DNA of 16,158 nt from JASHVB01 sp035486135 (GTDB taxonomy: Bacteria > Pseudomonadota > Alphaproteobacteria > Acetobacterales > Acetobacteraceae). Position numbers and translations under genes: made by a program. Positions 1-6,634 of the stretch are shown here, in pieces. Each line of letters opens with the position of its first letter. Positions within the stretch are counted from its first letter, which is position 1. The notes below the pieces were generated by a model, which searched no databases, was not told the DNA's origin, and saw only the letters and a list, made by a program, of their open reading frames with translations. The stretch is taken from NCBI GenBank assembly GCA_035486135.1, contig DATHNI010000436.1, forward strand, positions 1-16,158, in the 5' to 3' direction.

Positions 1-568
1 CAACCTCCTGCCAGCGCGCCGGGCTTGCCATCAGCACGCGCGTCAGCAACCAGGGCAGGAAGCTGAACGGGTATTTCGTGGTCATCACGATGGTCGTGTC
101 GTCGGCCTTCTCGTAACCGGCCACCATCGTCAGCACGGACCGCACGATCGGTGCGGCCTGCGCGTCGTATTGCGGCGATTTCTCGTCGAAGATCCGGCGC
201 AGGTTCCAGATCACCGCATCGGCATTGAAGTCGGTGCCGTCGTGGAATTTCACCCCCTGGCGCACGGTGAAGGCCCAGCGCAGCGGGTTGGTCTCATCCG
301 GATGCCATTCGCTGAACAATCCGGGCCGGATGCCGGCGGGCTTGTCGTGCGCGTTTTGCCCCAGGTCCCAGTTCACCAGCGCGTCGTAGGGCTGGTAGCC
401 CAGGAAGCGGTAGCCCTCGAACCCGTTATTGGGAATGCCGTGCGTGCTGGGCAGGTCGGCGGCCGTCATGGCGATACGGAGCACCTGCGGTGACGCGGCC
501 GCGGCCGGCAGGGCAGGGGTGGCGGCAGCGCCGGCGGTGGCAATCAGGAAGTCGCGTCGGGATAGCAT
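1..568 (-). CDS. ABC transporter substrate-binding protein (SBP family 5), C-terminus cut by window edge
   Basis: Periplasmic peptide/oligopeptide-type binding protein that would deliver substrate to the permeases encoded to the right. Only the first 189 codons are in the window. The start is the ATG at 568, preceded by GAGGA 8-12 bases upstream, 9 bases after the stop of the neighbouring paralogue, so both form one leftward transcription unit. The N terminus has a twin-arginine motif (SRRDFL, residues 3-8) and an Ala-rich stretch, so export by Tat is likely; no lipobox is seen. The family-5 segment with HDGTDFNADAVIWN is present. It is closely similar in protein sequence to the next gene along its whole visible length, with a run of nearly identical bases (about 424-470 versus 2035-2081), indicating tandem duplication. 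Substrate is not readable from sequence. Confidence 0.9.
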   Translation of the reverse strand, partial: MLSRRDFLIATAGAAATPALPAAAASPQVLRIAMTAADLPSTHGIPNNGFEGYRFLGYQPYDALVNWDLGQNAHDKPAGIRPGLFSEWHPDETNPLRWAFTVRQGVKFHDGTDFNADAVIWNLRRIFDEKSPQYDAQAAPIVRSVLTMVAGYEKADDTTIVMTTKYPFSFLPWLLTRVLMASPARWQEV

Positions 569-577
569 GTGAGTTCC

Positions 578-2188
578 TCAGGTCATCGAGATCTGGGTGA
601 AGTCCTGGTACCAACTTTGCGCGGGATGGAAGTTGGTCACTTTCGGCGACAGCGCGCGCGGGTTGAGGTCGTGGACAATGAATAGCCACGGCGCCTCGTC
701 CACCACGATGGCGTGCGCCTTCTGCAACAGCGCCAATTGCTCTGCCGGATCGAACGTCGCCTGCGCCTTGCGCAGCAGGTCGGTCGCTTCAGCGTTGTTC
801 CAGTGGCCCCAGTTGTAGTTCACCGGGGAAAAACTGTCGGCCGCGTAGTAACGGAACATCGACGACGGATCGGTGAAGCTCAGGCTGATATTGATGCCGT
901 CGTCGCCGTGCGATTGCGGCGCGGTCGGGGCGTTGCGCACGGCGACCAGCATGGTGCCCCATTCCACCACGTCGAAATCAATGTCCAGGCCGACGGCCTT
1001 GAAGTTCTCCTGCATGAACTCATTCATCGGGATCGGCACCATCTGACCGGACCCCGACGTGGAGATCATGATCTTTGCTTTGGCCGGCTTGTCCGGGGTG
1101 TAGCCGGCCGCGGCCAGCAGCGCCTTGGCGCGTTCAGGATCGTAGGTATAGCGGTTCTTCGGGTTGCCGAAGACGGGATTGTCCGGCGGGTACAGCCCGA
1201 TCGCCGGCTTGCCGGTGCCGTTGATCAGCTTGCACAGGCCCTCGCGATCGACCGCGTAGTTGATCGCCTGCCGCACGCGCACGTCCTTGAAGATCGAATT
1301 TTCCAGGCAGTTCAGCGCGTAGGGATAGGTGTGCGGATACGGCCATAGGCTGATGTTGATGCCCGCGGCCTTCAGCGACGGGATGGCGTCCGGCGGCGGC
1401 ACCTCTATCCAGTCCACCTGGCCGGAGCGTAGCGCGGCGACGCGCGTGGTGGCTTCCGGCATCGGATACACCACCATTTTGTCGAGCTTCGGTATGCGCG
1501 CCTTGTCCCAGTAGGCCTCGTTGCGCGACATCTCGGCGTATTGTCCCAGCACCACCTTGGTGATCTTGAACGGGCCGGTGCCGGAGGGCTGCTGCGCGAA
1601 CGCCGCCCAGTTCTTGCCGACCTTTTCCCATTGCGCCGGGCTGACGATCAAGATGCGGGTGAGCAAATAAGGCAGGAAGCTGAACGGATACTTGGTGGTG
1701 AGGACGATCGTGCTGTCGTCCGCCTTTTCGAACGTATCCAGCATCGACACCGTCGCCCTGACGATCGGCGCGGCGGGTGCGTCGTATTGCGGCGACTTGT
1801 CGTCGTAAATACGCCGGAAATTCCAGATCACCGCGTCGGCGTTGAATTCGGAGCCGTCGTGGAACGTCACGCCCTGTCGCACCGTGCAGATCCAGCGCAG
1901 CGGATTGGTTTCATCAGGATGCCAGGCAGTGAACAGGCCGGGCGCGATGTCGGCCAGCTTGTCGGTGTGGGTGAAGTCCCAGTTGACGACGGAATCGTAG
2001 GCCGGATAGCCGAGGAAGCGGAAACCCTCGCCGCCGTTATTGGGAATGCCGTGCGTGGTGGGCAGGTCGGCGGCGGTCATGCCGACGCGCAGGATTTGCG
2101 CCGTCGCTGCGTTGGCCGGAACGCCGGGAAGCGCCGCGGCACTGGCGGCGGCGAGGAAACCACGCCGGGTGAACATGGGGCGGTGCAT
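578..2188 (-). CDS. ABC transporter substrate-binding protein, Tat-exported (SBP family 5)
   Basis: Complete 536-residue periplasmic binding protein of the DppA/OppA-like family 5, the usual length for the family. The twin-arginine motif TRRGFL (residues 7-12) precedes an Ala-rich hydrophobic stretch and a likely cleavage after ANA near residue 27, so it should be exported folded by Tat. The conserved family segment FHDGSEFNADAVIWNFRR and the GTGPFKI turn are visible. Start at 2188 has AAAGG a few bases upstream; an ATG at 2176 is an alternative that still keeps the RR motif. It is the first gene of the leftward unit and is divergent from the permease-ATPase-amidase genes, with which it should form one uptake system. 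A paralogue follows 9 bases downstream. Substrate is unknown; the linked amidase hints at an amide or peptide. Confidence 0.93.
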   Translation of the reverse strand: MHRPMFTRRGFLAAASAAALPGVPANAATAQILRVGMTAADLPTTHGIPNNGGEGFRFLGYPAYDSVVNWDFTHTDKLADIAPGLFTAWHPDETNPLRWICTVRQGVTFHDGSEFNADAVIWNFRRIYDDKSPQYDAPAAPIVRATVSMLDTFEKADDSTIVLTTKYPFSFLPYLLTRILIVSPAQWEKVGKNWAAFAQQPSGTGPFKITKVVLGQYAEMSRNEAYWDKARIPKLDKMVVYPMPEATTRVAALRSGQVDWIEVPPPDAIPSLKAAGINISLWPYPHTYPYALNCLENSIFKDVRVRQAINYAVDREGLCKLINGTGKPAIGLYPPDNPVFGNPKNRYTYDPERAKALLAAAGYTPDKPAKAKIMISTSGSGQMVPIPMNEFMQENFKAVGLDIDFDVVEWGTMLVAVRNAPTAPQSHGDDGINISLSFTDPSSMFRYYAADSFSPVNYNWGHWNNAEATDLLRKAQATFDPAEQLALLQKAHAIVVDEAPWLFIVHDLNPRALSPKVTNFHPAQSWYQDFTQISMT

Positions 2189-2218
2189 GACAAGCCTTTA
2201 ATTTGTGCTGAATTGCAT

Positions 2219-2237
2219 AATGCTGCATCGCAGTATT
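2219..2237. promoter_or_regulatory. Palindromic putative operator, left copy
   Basis: AATGCTGC-ATC-GCAGTATT is an inverted repeat of 8-bp arms with one mismatch. It is centred 40 bases upstream of the start of the leftward binding-protein gene. A near copy lies at 2327-2345 in front of the divergent permease gene. Paired similar palindromes in a divergent promoter region are what operators of a dimeric regulator look like. The regulator is not in the window and the motif is not one I can assign to a family. Confidence 0.45.
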
Positions 2238-2300
2238 CTCGGCAACAGTCATTAAAGCGGCATTTGCCCATGTGTTAGGCAGATTTTTCCTATGGACATC

Positions 2301-2316
2301 TTGTCGTCCTCGACAG
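2301..2316. repeat. Short inverted repeat in the divergent promoter region
   Basis: TTGTCG-TCCT-CGACAG has perfect 5-bp arms (TGTCG/CGACA) around TCCT, flanked by one more base on each side that does not pair as T-G only in RNA. It lies between the two palindromic operators and upstream of the chosen permease start. It could be a small leader hairpin or a half of another binding site; nothing further can be said. Confidence 0.25.
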
Positions 2317-2326
2317 AATATAGGCA

Positions 2327-2345
2327 AATGCTGCGTTGCAGCATG
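2327..2345. promoter_or_regulatory. Palindromic putative operator, right copy
   Basis: The core ATGCTGC-GTT-GCAGCAT (2328-2344) is a perfect palindrome with 7-bp arms. It shares the frame AATGCTGC-NNN-GCAGYAT with the site at 2219-2237; centres are 108 bases apart. It ends 22 bases before the ATG at 2367, which places it in the promoter or leader of the rightward operon. It could act as a repressor site covering the start region or as an mRNA hairpin. Confidence 0.45.
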
Positions 2346-2366
2346 ACACTCGGGAACCGAAACCGC

Positions 2367-3305
2367 ATGCTCGTCTTCGCCGCACGCCGCATCCTGCAAG
2401 CCATCCCCATCCTCTTGGGCGTCTCCCTCGTCGTGTTCGGCCTGGTTCATATCGTCCCCGGCAATCCGATCGACCTGCTGATGCCGCCGGAAGCCTCGCC
2501 CGAAGTCATCGCCCAGATGAAGGCCGCCTTCGGCTTCGATAAGCCGCTCTACATCCAATACCTGCTCTGGCTGATGCGCGCGCTGCACGGCGATTTCGGC
2601 CTATCGGTGTTCAATGCCACGCCGGTCTGGGGCCAACTTATGACCGCGCTCGGCAACACGTTCATCCTCGCCATCCTCGCCGCGCTCCTGGGCTTTTCGC
2701 TCGGCATCGCCTGCGGCCTGGTCGCCGCAATGTACCATGGCCGCTGGCCCGACAAGCTGTTCTCCGCGATCTCCACCACCGGCGTGTCGCTGCCGCATTA
2801 CTGGTGCGCCATCGTGCTGGTGATGTTCTGCGCTGTGCTGCACGACTGGCTGCCGGCGCAAGGCATGGGCGACGACTCGCTGCCGCTGTATGACCGCCTG
2901 CAATACCTCGTGCTGCCGGTCGTGACGCTGTCGCTGATCCCGATGGGCGTCATCGGCCGCTTGGTGCGTGCCACCGTGCTGGAAATCCTCGGCATGGAGT
3001 TCGTCGGCGCGCTGACCGCCAAGGGCCTGACACGAGGACCGGTGATCCGCCACATCTGCAAGAACGCCGCACCACCGGTGCTCGCCCTGATGGGGCTGCA
3101 ATTCGGCTACTTGCTCGGCGGCTCGATCCTGGTGGAGACGGTGTTCAACTGGCCCGGCTCCGGCAACCTGCTGAACCTCGCGATCTTCCGCCGCGACATT
3201 CCAGTGCTGCAGGCGACCATCCTGGTACTCGCCAGCTTCTTCGTCGTGCTCAACCTGCTGGTCGATATCGCCCAGGCGGCGATCGATCCGCGCATCCGCC
3301 GCTGA
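2367..3305 (+). CDS. ABC transporter permease, DppB/OppB type
   Basis: Inner-membrane permease, 312 residues, forming half of the transmembrane channel of a peptide/oligopeptide-type importer. The N terminus (AARRILQAIPILLGVS, then VPGNP) is the standard beginning of this family, which is why I take the ATG at 2367 rather than in-frame ATGs at 2292, 2328 and 2343; the earlier starts would add residues unlike the family and would place a perfect palindrome inside the gene. A weak GGGAA lies 11-15 bases upstream. Several hydrophobic segments are seen, and the cytoplasmic EAA-type coupling loop lies around residues 211-237 (FVGALTAKGLTRGPVIRH). The second permease starts 6 bases after the stop, so the two are co-transcribed. 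Confidence 0.93.
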   Translation: MLVFAARRILQAIPILLGVSLVVFGLVHIVPGNPIDLLMPPEASPEVIAQMKAAFGFDKPLYIQYLLWLMRALHGDFGLSVFNATPVWGQLMTALGNTFILAILAALLGFSLGIACGLVAAMYHGRWPDKLFSAISTTGVSLPHYWCAIVLVMFCAVLHDWLPAQGMGDDSLPLYDRLQYLVLPVVTLSLIPMGVIGRLVRATVLEILGMEFVGALTAKGLTRGPVIRHICKNAAPPVLALMGLQFGYLLGGSILVETVFNWPGSGNLLNLAIFRRDIPVLQATILVLASFFVVLNLLVDIAQAAIDPRIRR

Positions 3306-3311
3306 TCCGAC

Positions 3312-4226
3312 ATGTCAGACGCCACCATCGACTTTATCCGCCGGGAACTGAGCGCGCAGGCCGATGCACCGGCTGCGCCGACGCCGGGCTATTGGAAATC
3401 GGTGCGCCAACGTTTGGCGCGCGACCCCGTTACCATCGCCGTCAGCCTGGTGCTGCTGGCGATCGTGTTCATCTCGGTCGGCGCGCCGCTGGTGACGCAC
3501 TACGATCCCTATGCCGGCAGCGTGCTCGCGCGCCTGAAGCCGATCGGCACGCCGGGACATTGGCTCGGCACCGACGAGACCGGGCGCGATCTGTGGACGC
3601 GGCTGTGCTACGGCGGCCGCCTGTCGCTGCTGGCCGGCATCCTGCCGGTGACGATCTCGCTGGTCGTCGGCGGGTTCCTCGGCATCCTCGCGGGCTATGC
3701 GGGCGGACTGGTCGGCACGCTGATCATGCGCACGATGGACGTGTTCTACGCGTTCCCGTCGATTCTGCTGGCGATTGCGATCTGCGGCCTGCTGGGCAAT
3801 GGATTGTCGAATTCGGTCATCGCGCTGGCAGTGGTGTTCATCCCGCCGATGGTGCGGATCAGCGAGACGGTGACCACGCAGGCGAGGCAACTCGATTTCG
3901 TCGAAGCCGCGCGCGCGTCGGGCACCACCACGCTGCAAGTGATCCGCCATCACGTGCTGGCCAACGTGCTGGGCCCGATCCTGGTCTACGCGACGAGTTT
4001 GATCAGCGTGTCGATCATCCTGTCCGCGGGATTGTCGTTCCTCGGGTTGGGCGTGACGCCGCCGCAGGCGGAATGGGGGCTGATGCTGAACTCGCTGCGC
4101 CAGGCGATCTACGTGCAGCCCTACGTCGCGGCGCTGCCGGGGCTGATGATCTTCGTGACGTCGATGTGTTTCAACCTGATGAGCGACGGGTTTCGGTCTG
4201 CGATGGATGTGAGGCTGAACAAGTGA
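3312..4226 (+). CDS. ABC transporter permease, DppC/OppC type
   Basis: Second inner-membrane permease, 304 residues, partner of the preceding DppB-like protein. It has the N-terminal cytoplasmic extension usual for the C subunit, a first membrane segment at about residues 40-62, the family hallmark GTDETGRDLWTRL (86-98), and the coupling loop near residues 196-217 (DFVEAARASGTTTLQVIRHH). The C-terminal GLSFLGLGV and PQAEWG motifs are also typical. The stop TGA overlaps a GTG start of the next gene (GTGA), so downstream translation is probably coupled. A palindromic repeat begins 16 bases after the stop. Confidence 0.93.
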   Translation: MSDATIDFIRRELSAQADAPAAPTPGYWKSVRQRLARDPVTIAVSLVLLAIVFISVGAPLVTHYDPYAGSVLARLKPIGTPGHWLGTDETGRDLWTRLCYGGRLSLLAGILPVTISLVVGGFLGILAGYAGGLVGTLIMRTMDVFYAFPSILLAIAICGLLGNGLSNSVIALAVVFIPPMVRISETVTTQARQLDFVEAARASGTTTLQVIRHHVLANVLGPILVYATSLISVSIILSAGLSFLGLGVTPPQAEWGLMLNSLRQAIYVQPYVAALPGLMIFVTSMCFNLMSDGFRSAMDVRLNK

Positions 4227-5440
4227 TTGAGAGTCAGCAAACTTCTCCTGCGGGAGCGGGAGAGGTCAAGACGCGAAGCGTCGAGGGTGAGGGTGATCGG
4301 GCCGGCACGCGGCAAAGCGGTGCTGCGTGCCGATCCGATCACCCTCACCCGCCGCTTCGCGGCGCCCTCTCCCGCGCAGCGGGAGAGGGTTACAGACAAG
4401 ATCCCCGCGACCGCGGCGGCCCGGCCCAACCGCTGCTGCTGGTCGAAAACCTCCGCAAGCACTTCCCCGTCCGCGGCGGCTTGCTCAACCGCCAGGTCGC
4501 CACGGTGCAGGCGGTGGACGACGTCTCCTTCATCATCCGCAAAGGTGAAACCCTGGGCATCGTCGGAGAATCCGGCTGCGGCAAATCCACCACCGCCCGC
4601 TTGCTCATGCGCCTGATCGAACCCGACGCCGGCACCACCGTTTTCGACGGCGAAACGGTCGGCAGCCGCACCGGCATCAGCGTCAACGCGATGCGCCGGC
4701 AGATGCAGATGGTCTTCCAGGACAGCTATTCCTCGCTCAATCCGCGCATGACCATGGTGGACAGCATCTCCTACGCCCCGCGCATGCACGGCACGCCGCG
4801 CAAGGCAGCCACCGAGCGTGCGGAACATTTGCTGGACCAGGTCGGCCTCAACCCCCGCACCTATGCGCGCCGCTATCCGCACGAACTGTCCGGTGGCCAA
4901 CGCCAGCGCGCCAACATCGCCCGCGCGCTGGCGTTGGAACCACGCCTGGTGATCCTCGACGAAGCCGTCTCCGCGCTCGACAAGTCGATCGAGGCGCAGG
5001 TGCTGAACTTGCTCGCCGACCTGAAGCAGCGGTTCAACCTGACCTACCTGTTCATCAGCCACGACCTCAACGTCGTCGAGTATGTCGCCGACCGCGTGCT
5101 GGTGATGTATCTCGGCCGCATCGTCGAAACCGGCCCGGTCGAGCAAATCTACCGCGCCCCGCGCCACCCCTACACGCGCGCGCTGTTCGCGTCGAAGCCG
5201 ACGCTCGATCCCGACCGCCGCACCACGGAAATGCCGCTGACCGGCGATCCGCCCAACCCGATCAATCCGCCATCCGGCTGCCGCTTCCGCACCCGCTGCG
5301 CCTTCGCCCAGGCGGTTTGCGCGGACGCCGCGCCGGCGCTTTCCATACCATTCGGAACGCCGCCATCCGACGGCCCCGGGCACCTCGTCGCCTGCCATCT
5401 GCCGGAGGCGCAGCTTGCAGCAGGGATCGGCCATGCCTGA
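4223..5440 (+). CDS. Oligopeptide-type ABC transporter ATPase, DppF-like, with repeat-encoded N-terminal insert
   Basis: Cytoplasmic ATPase of the importer, 405 residues from the GTG at 4223. Motifs: Walker A GESGCGKS (115-122), Q-loop Gln166, signature LSGGQ (222-226), Walker B ILDEA with Asp246 and Glu247, switch His280, and the Cys-containing oligopeptide C-terminal domain (PPSGCRFRTRC). The fold proper begins at LLLVENLRKHFPVRGG (residue 71). No ATG, GTG or TTG occurs in frame between 4223 and that point; the next TTG (near 4482) would remove the first strand. GAGG at 4211-4214 is well placed for the GTG, which overlaps the upstream stop as GTGA. Residues 7-56 are therefore encoded by a palindromic repeat and have no resemblance to the family. 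Walker B reads DEAVSALD instead of the commoner DEPVSALD, a variant known in this family. An unusual CTG start at 4433 is the main alternative. Confidence 0.88.
   Translation: MIESQQTSPAGAGEVKTRSVEGEGDRAGTRQSGAACRSDHPHPPLRGALSRAAGEGYRQDPRDRGGPAQPLLLVENLRKHFPVRGGLLNRQVATVQAVDDVSFIIRKGETLGIVGESGCGKSTTARLLMRLIEPDAGTTVFDGETVGSRTGISVNAMRRQMQMVFQDSYSSLNPRMTMVDSISYAPRMHGTPRKAATERAEHLLDQVGLNPRTYARRYPHELSGGQRQRANIARALALEPRLVILDEAVSALDKSIEAQVLNLLADLKQRFNLTYLFISHDLNVVEYVADRVLVMYLGRIVETGPVEQIYRAPRHPYTRALFASKPTLDPDRRTTEMPLTGDPPNPINPPSGCRFRTRCAFAQAVCADAAPALSIPFGTPPSDGPGHLVACHLPEAQLAAGIGHA
4243..4389. repeat. Palindromic repeat element A1 inside the ABC ATPase reading frame
   Basis: A 147-base (49-codon) block of nested hairpins. 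Left edge: 4243-4251 can pair with 4256-4264 (with GU pairs). Centre: GGGTGAGGGTGATCGG (4285-4300) is a perfect inverted repeat of 4335-4350, enclosing GGCACGC/GCGTGCC (4304-4310 with 4325-4331). Then GCCGC-TTC-GCGGC (4351-4363). Right edge: CCCTCTCCCGC-GCA-GCGGGAGAGGG (4365-4389), 11-bp perfect arms. The same building blocks (CTCTCCCGC hairpins at the edges and the GGGTGAGGGTGATCGG palindrome in the centre) recur at 9889-10075, and the edge hairpin again at 12459-12481, so this is a dispersed family. No stop codon occurs in the ATPase frame. Confidence 0.9.
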
Positions 5441-6449
5441 CGGCAGCACCATCCACCAGCCGGTATTGCAGGTCGAAGACCTCACGGTCCGCTTCCGCCG
5501 CCGCGGCAATGAAGTGCGCGCGGTGAACGGCGTGTCCTTCAGCCTGGCGCGCGGCGAAACGCTGACCATCCTCGGCGAATCCGGCTCGGGCAAGAGCGTC
5601 AGCCTGAAGGCGCTGCTGCGCCTGCTGCCCGGCTATGCCGAGACGGTGGGCGAGGTGCGCCTCAACGGGCAGGAAATCCTCTCGCTGCCGCCTGCTTCTT
5701 TCGCGAAGCTGCGCGGCGGCGAGATCTCGATGATCTTCCAGGAGCCGATGAGCGCGCTGGACCCCGTCTATACGATCGGCCGGCAGATCGCCGAGACGAT
5801 CGTGCAACACGAAGGCGTCTCCCGCCGCACTGCGCGCGCCCGTGCCCTGGAACTGCTGGAACGCGTGAAGATCCCCTCCGCCGCGCGGCGGCTGGAGAAC
5901 TATCCGCACGAGATGTCCGGCGGCATGCGGCAGCGCGCGATGATCGCACTGGCGCTGGCCTGCTCGCCCTCGGTGCTGCTGGCCGACGAGCCGACCACAG
6001 CGCTGGACGTCACCGTGCAGATTCAAATCCTGCTGCTGCTGCGCCAGTTGCAGCGGGAACTCGGCATGGCGATCGTGTTCGTCACGCACGATGTCGGCGC
6101 GGCGGCGGAAATCTCCGATCGTATCGCCGTGATGTACGCCGGGCGCTTCGTCGAAACCGGCACCGCGCGCGAGATCATCCGCTCCCCGCAACATCCCTAC
6201 ACGATGGGCTTGCTCGCCTCCACCGTGCATGGCGGACTGCGCGGCAGCAAGCTGGAGGCCATTCCCGGCTCACCGCCCAACCTGGTGTCGCTGCCGCCCG
6301 GCTGTGCGTTCGCGCCACGCTGCCGCTATGCGATCGACGCCTGCGTGCAGGGCGAGATCCCCGTTACAACCTCGCCGACCGGTGGCATGGTGCGCTGCCT
6401 GCGCGCCAGCGTGGTCGCAGGAAGCCAACCGCAGGAGGTCAACGCATGA
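5433..6449 (+). CDS. Oligopeptide-type ABC transporter ATPase, DppD-like
   Basis: Second ATPase of the importer, 338 residues. Motifs: Walker A GESGSGKS (48-55), Q-loop Gln103, signature MSGGM (161-165), Walker B LLADE with Asp185 and Glu186, switch His219, and the C-terminal oligopeptide domain with PPGCAFAPRCRY. The ATG at 5433 lies inside the end of the preceding gene (8-base overlap) and has AGGGA at 5421-5425. The in-frame TTG at 5415 is less likely because it lacks a better ribosome site. The order is F-type ATPase then D-type, the reverse of the common dppD-dppF order. The next gene starts on this gene's stop (ATGA), with AGGAGG at 6433-6438. Confidence 0.93.
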   Translation: MPDGSTIHQPVLQVEDLTVRFRRRGNEVRAVNGVSFSLARGETLTILGESGSGKSVSLKALLRLLPGYAETVGEVRLNGQEILSLPPASFAKLRGGEISMIFQEPMSALDPVYTIGRQIAETIVQHEGVSRRTARARALELLERVKIPSAARRLENYPHEMSGGMRQRAMIALALACSPSVLLADEPTTALDVTVQIQILLLLRQLQRELGMAIVFVTHDVGAAAEISDRIAVMYAGRFVETGTAREIIRSPQHPYTMGLLASTVHGGLRGSKLEAIPGSPPNLVSLPPGCAFAPRCRYAIDACVQGEIPVTTSPTGGMVRCLRASVVAGSQPQEVNA

Positions 6450-6634
6450 AGCCAGCCATCAGCCCGGCGGCATTCGAGGTTTTGCTGGCGCAGACCGGCC
6501 TGCCACTCAGCCAGGAACAGAAACAGGCGCTGTATGAGCCCTATGCGCTGGTGGAAGCCATGCTGCTGCACGTCACCCAGCCGATGCCGCGCGAGGCCGA
6601 GCCGTCGCTGATCTTCGTTCCGGAGGTGCGCTGA
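6446..6634 (+). CDS. AtzG-like small amidase-partner protein (DUF4089 type)
   Basis: A 62-residue protein, the size of AtzG/DUF4089 proteins that are encoded directly before an amidase and form a complex with it (known for AtzG with AtzE, 1-carboxybiuret hydrolase). The acidic and hydrophobic helical pattern with a central LVEAMLL fits, but the match is by size, context and general look, not by a strong motif. The start is well supported: AGGAGG seven bases before the ATG, and ATGA overlap with the ATPase stop. Its TGA shares one base with the amidase ATG (TGATG). It probably stabilises or completes the amidase in the cytoplasm. Confidence 0.7.
   Translation: MKPAISPAAFEVLLAQTGLPLSQEQKQALYEPYALVEAMLLHVTQPMPREAEPSLIFVPEVR

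Noticed and set aside
2292..2366. N-terminal extension of the DppB-like permease from ATG 2292
   Set aside because: Residues are unlike the family and would cover the perfect palindrome; the ATG at 2367 gives the standard N terminus.
3392..4222. Long open frame upstream of and in frame with the ABC ATPase
   Set aside because: It lies over the DppC-like permease in another frame and is Arg/Ala-rich shadow sequence; the ATPase start is the GTG at 4223.
4121..5593. Leftward 490-codon open frame
   Set aside because: Antisense shadow of the two ATPase genes in high-GC DNA; no family motifs.
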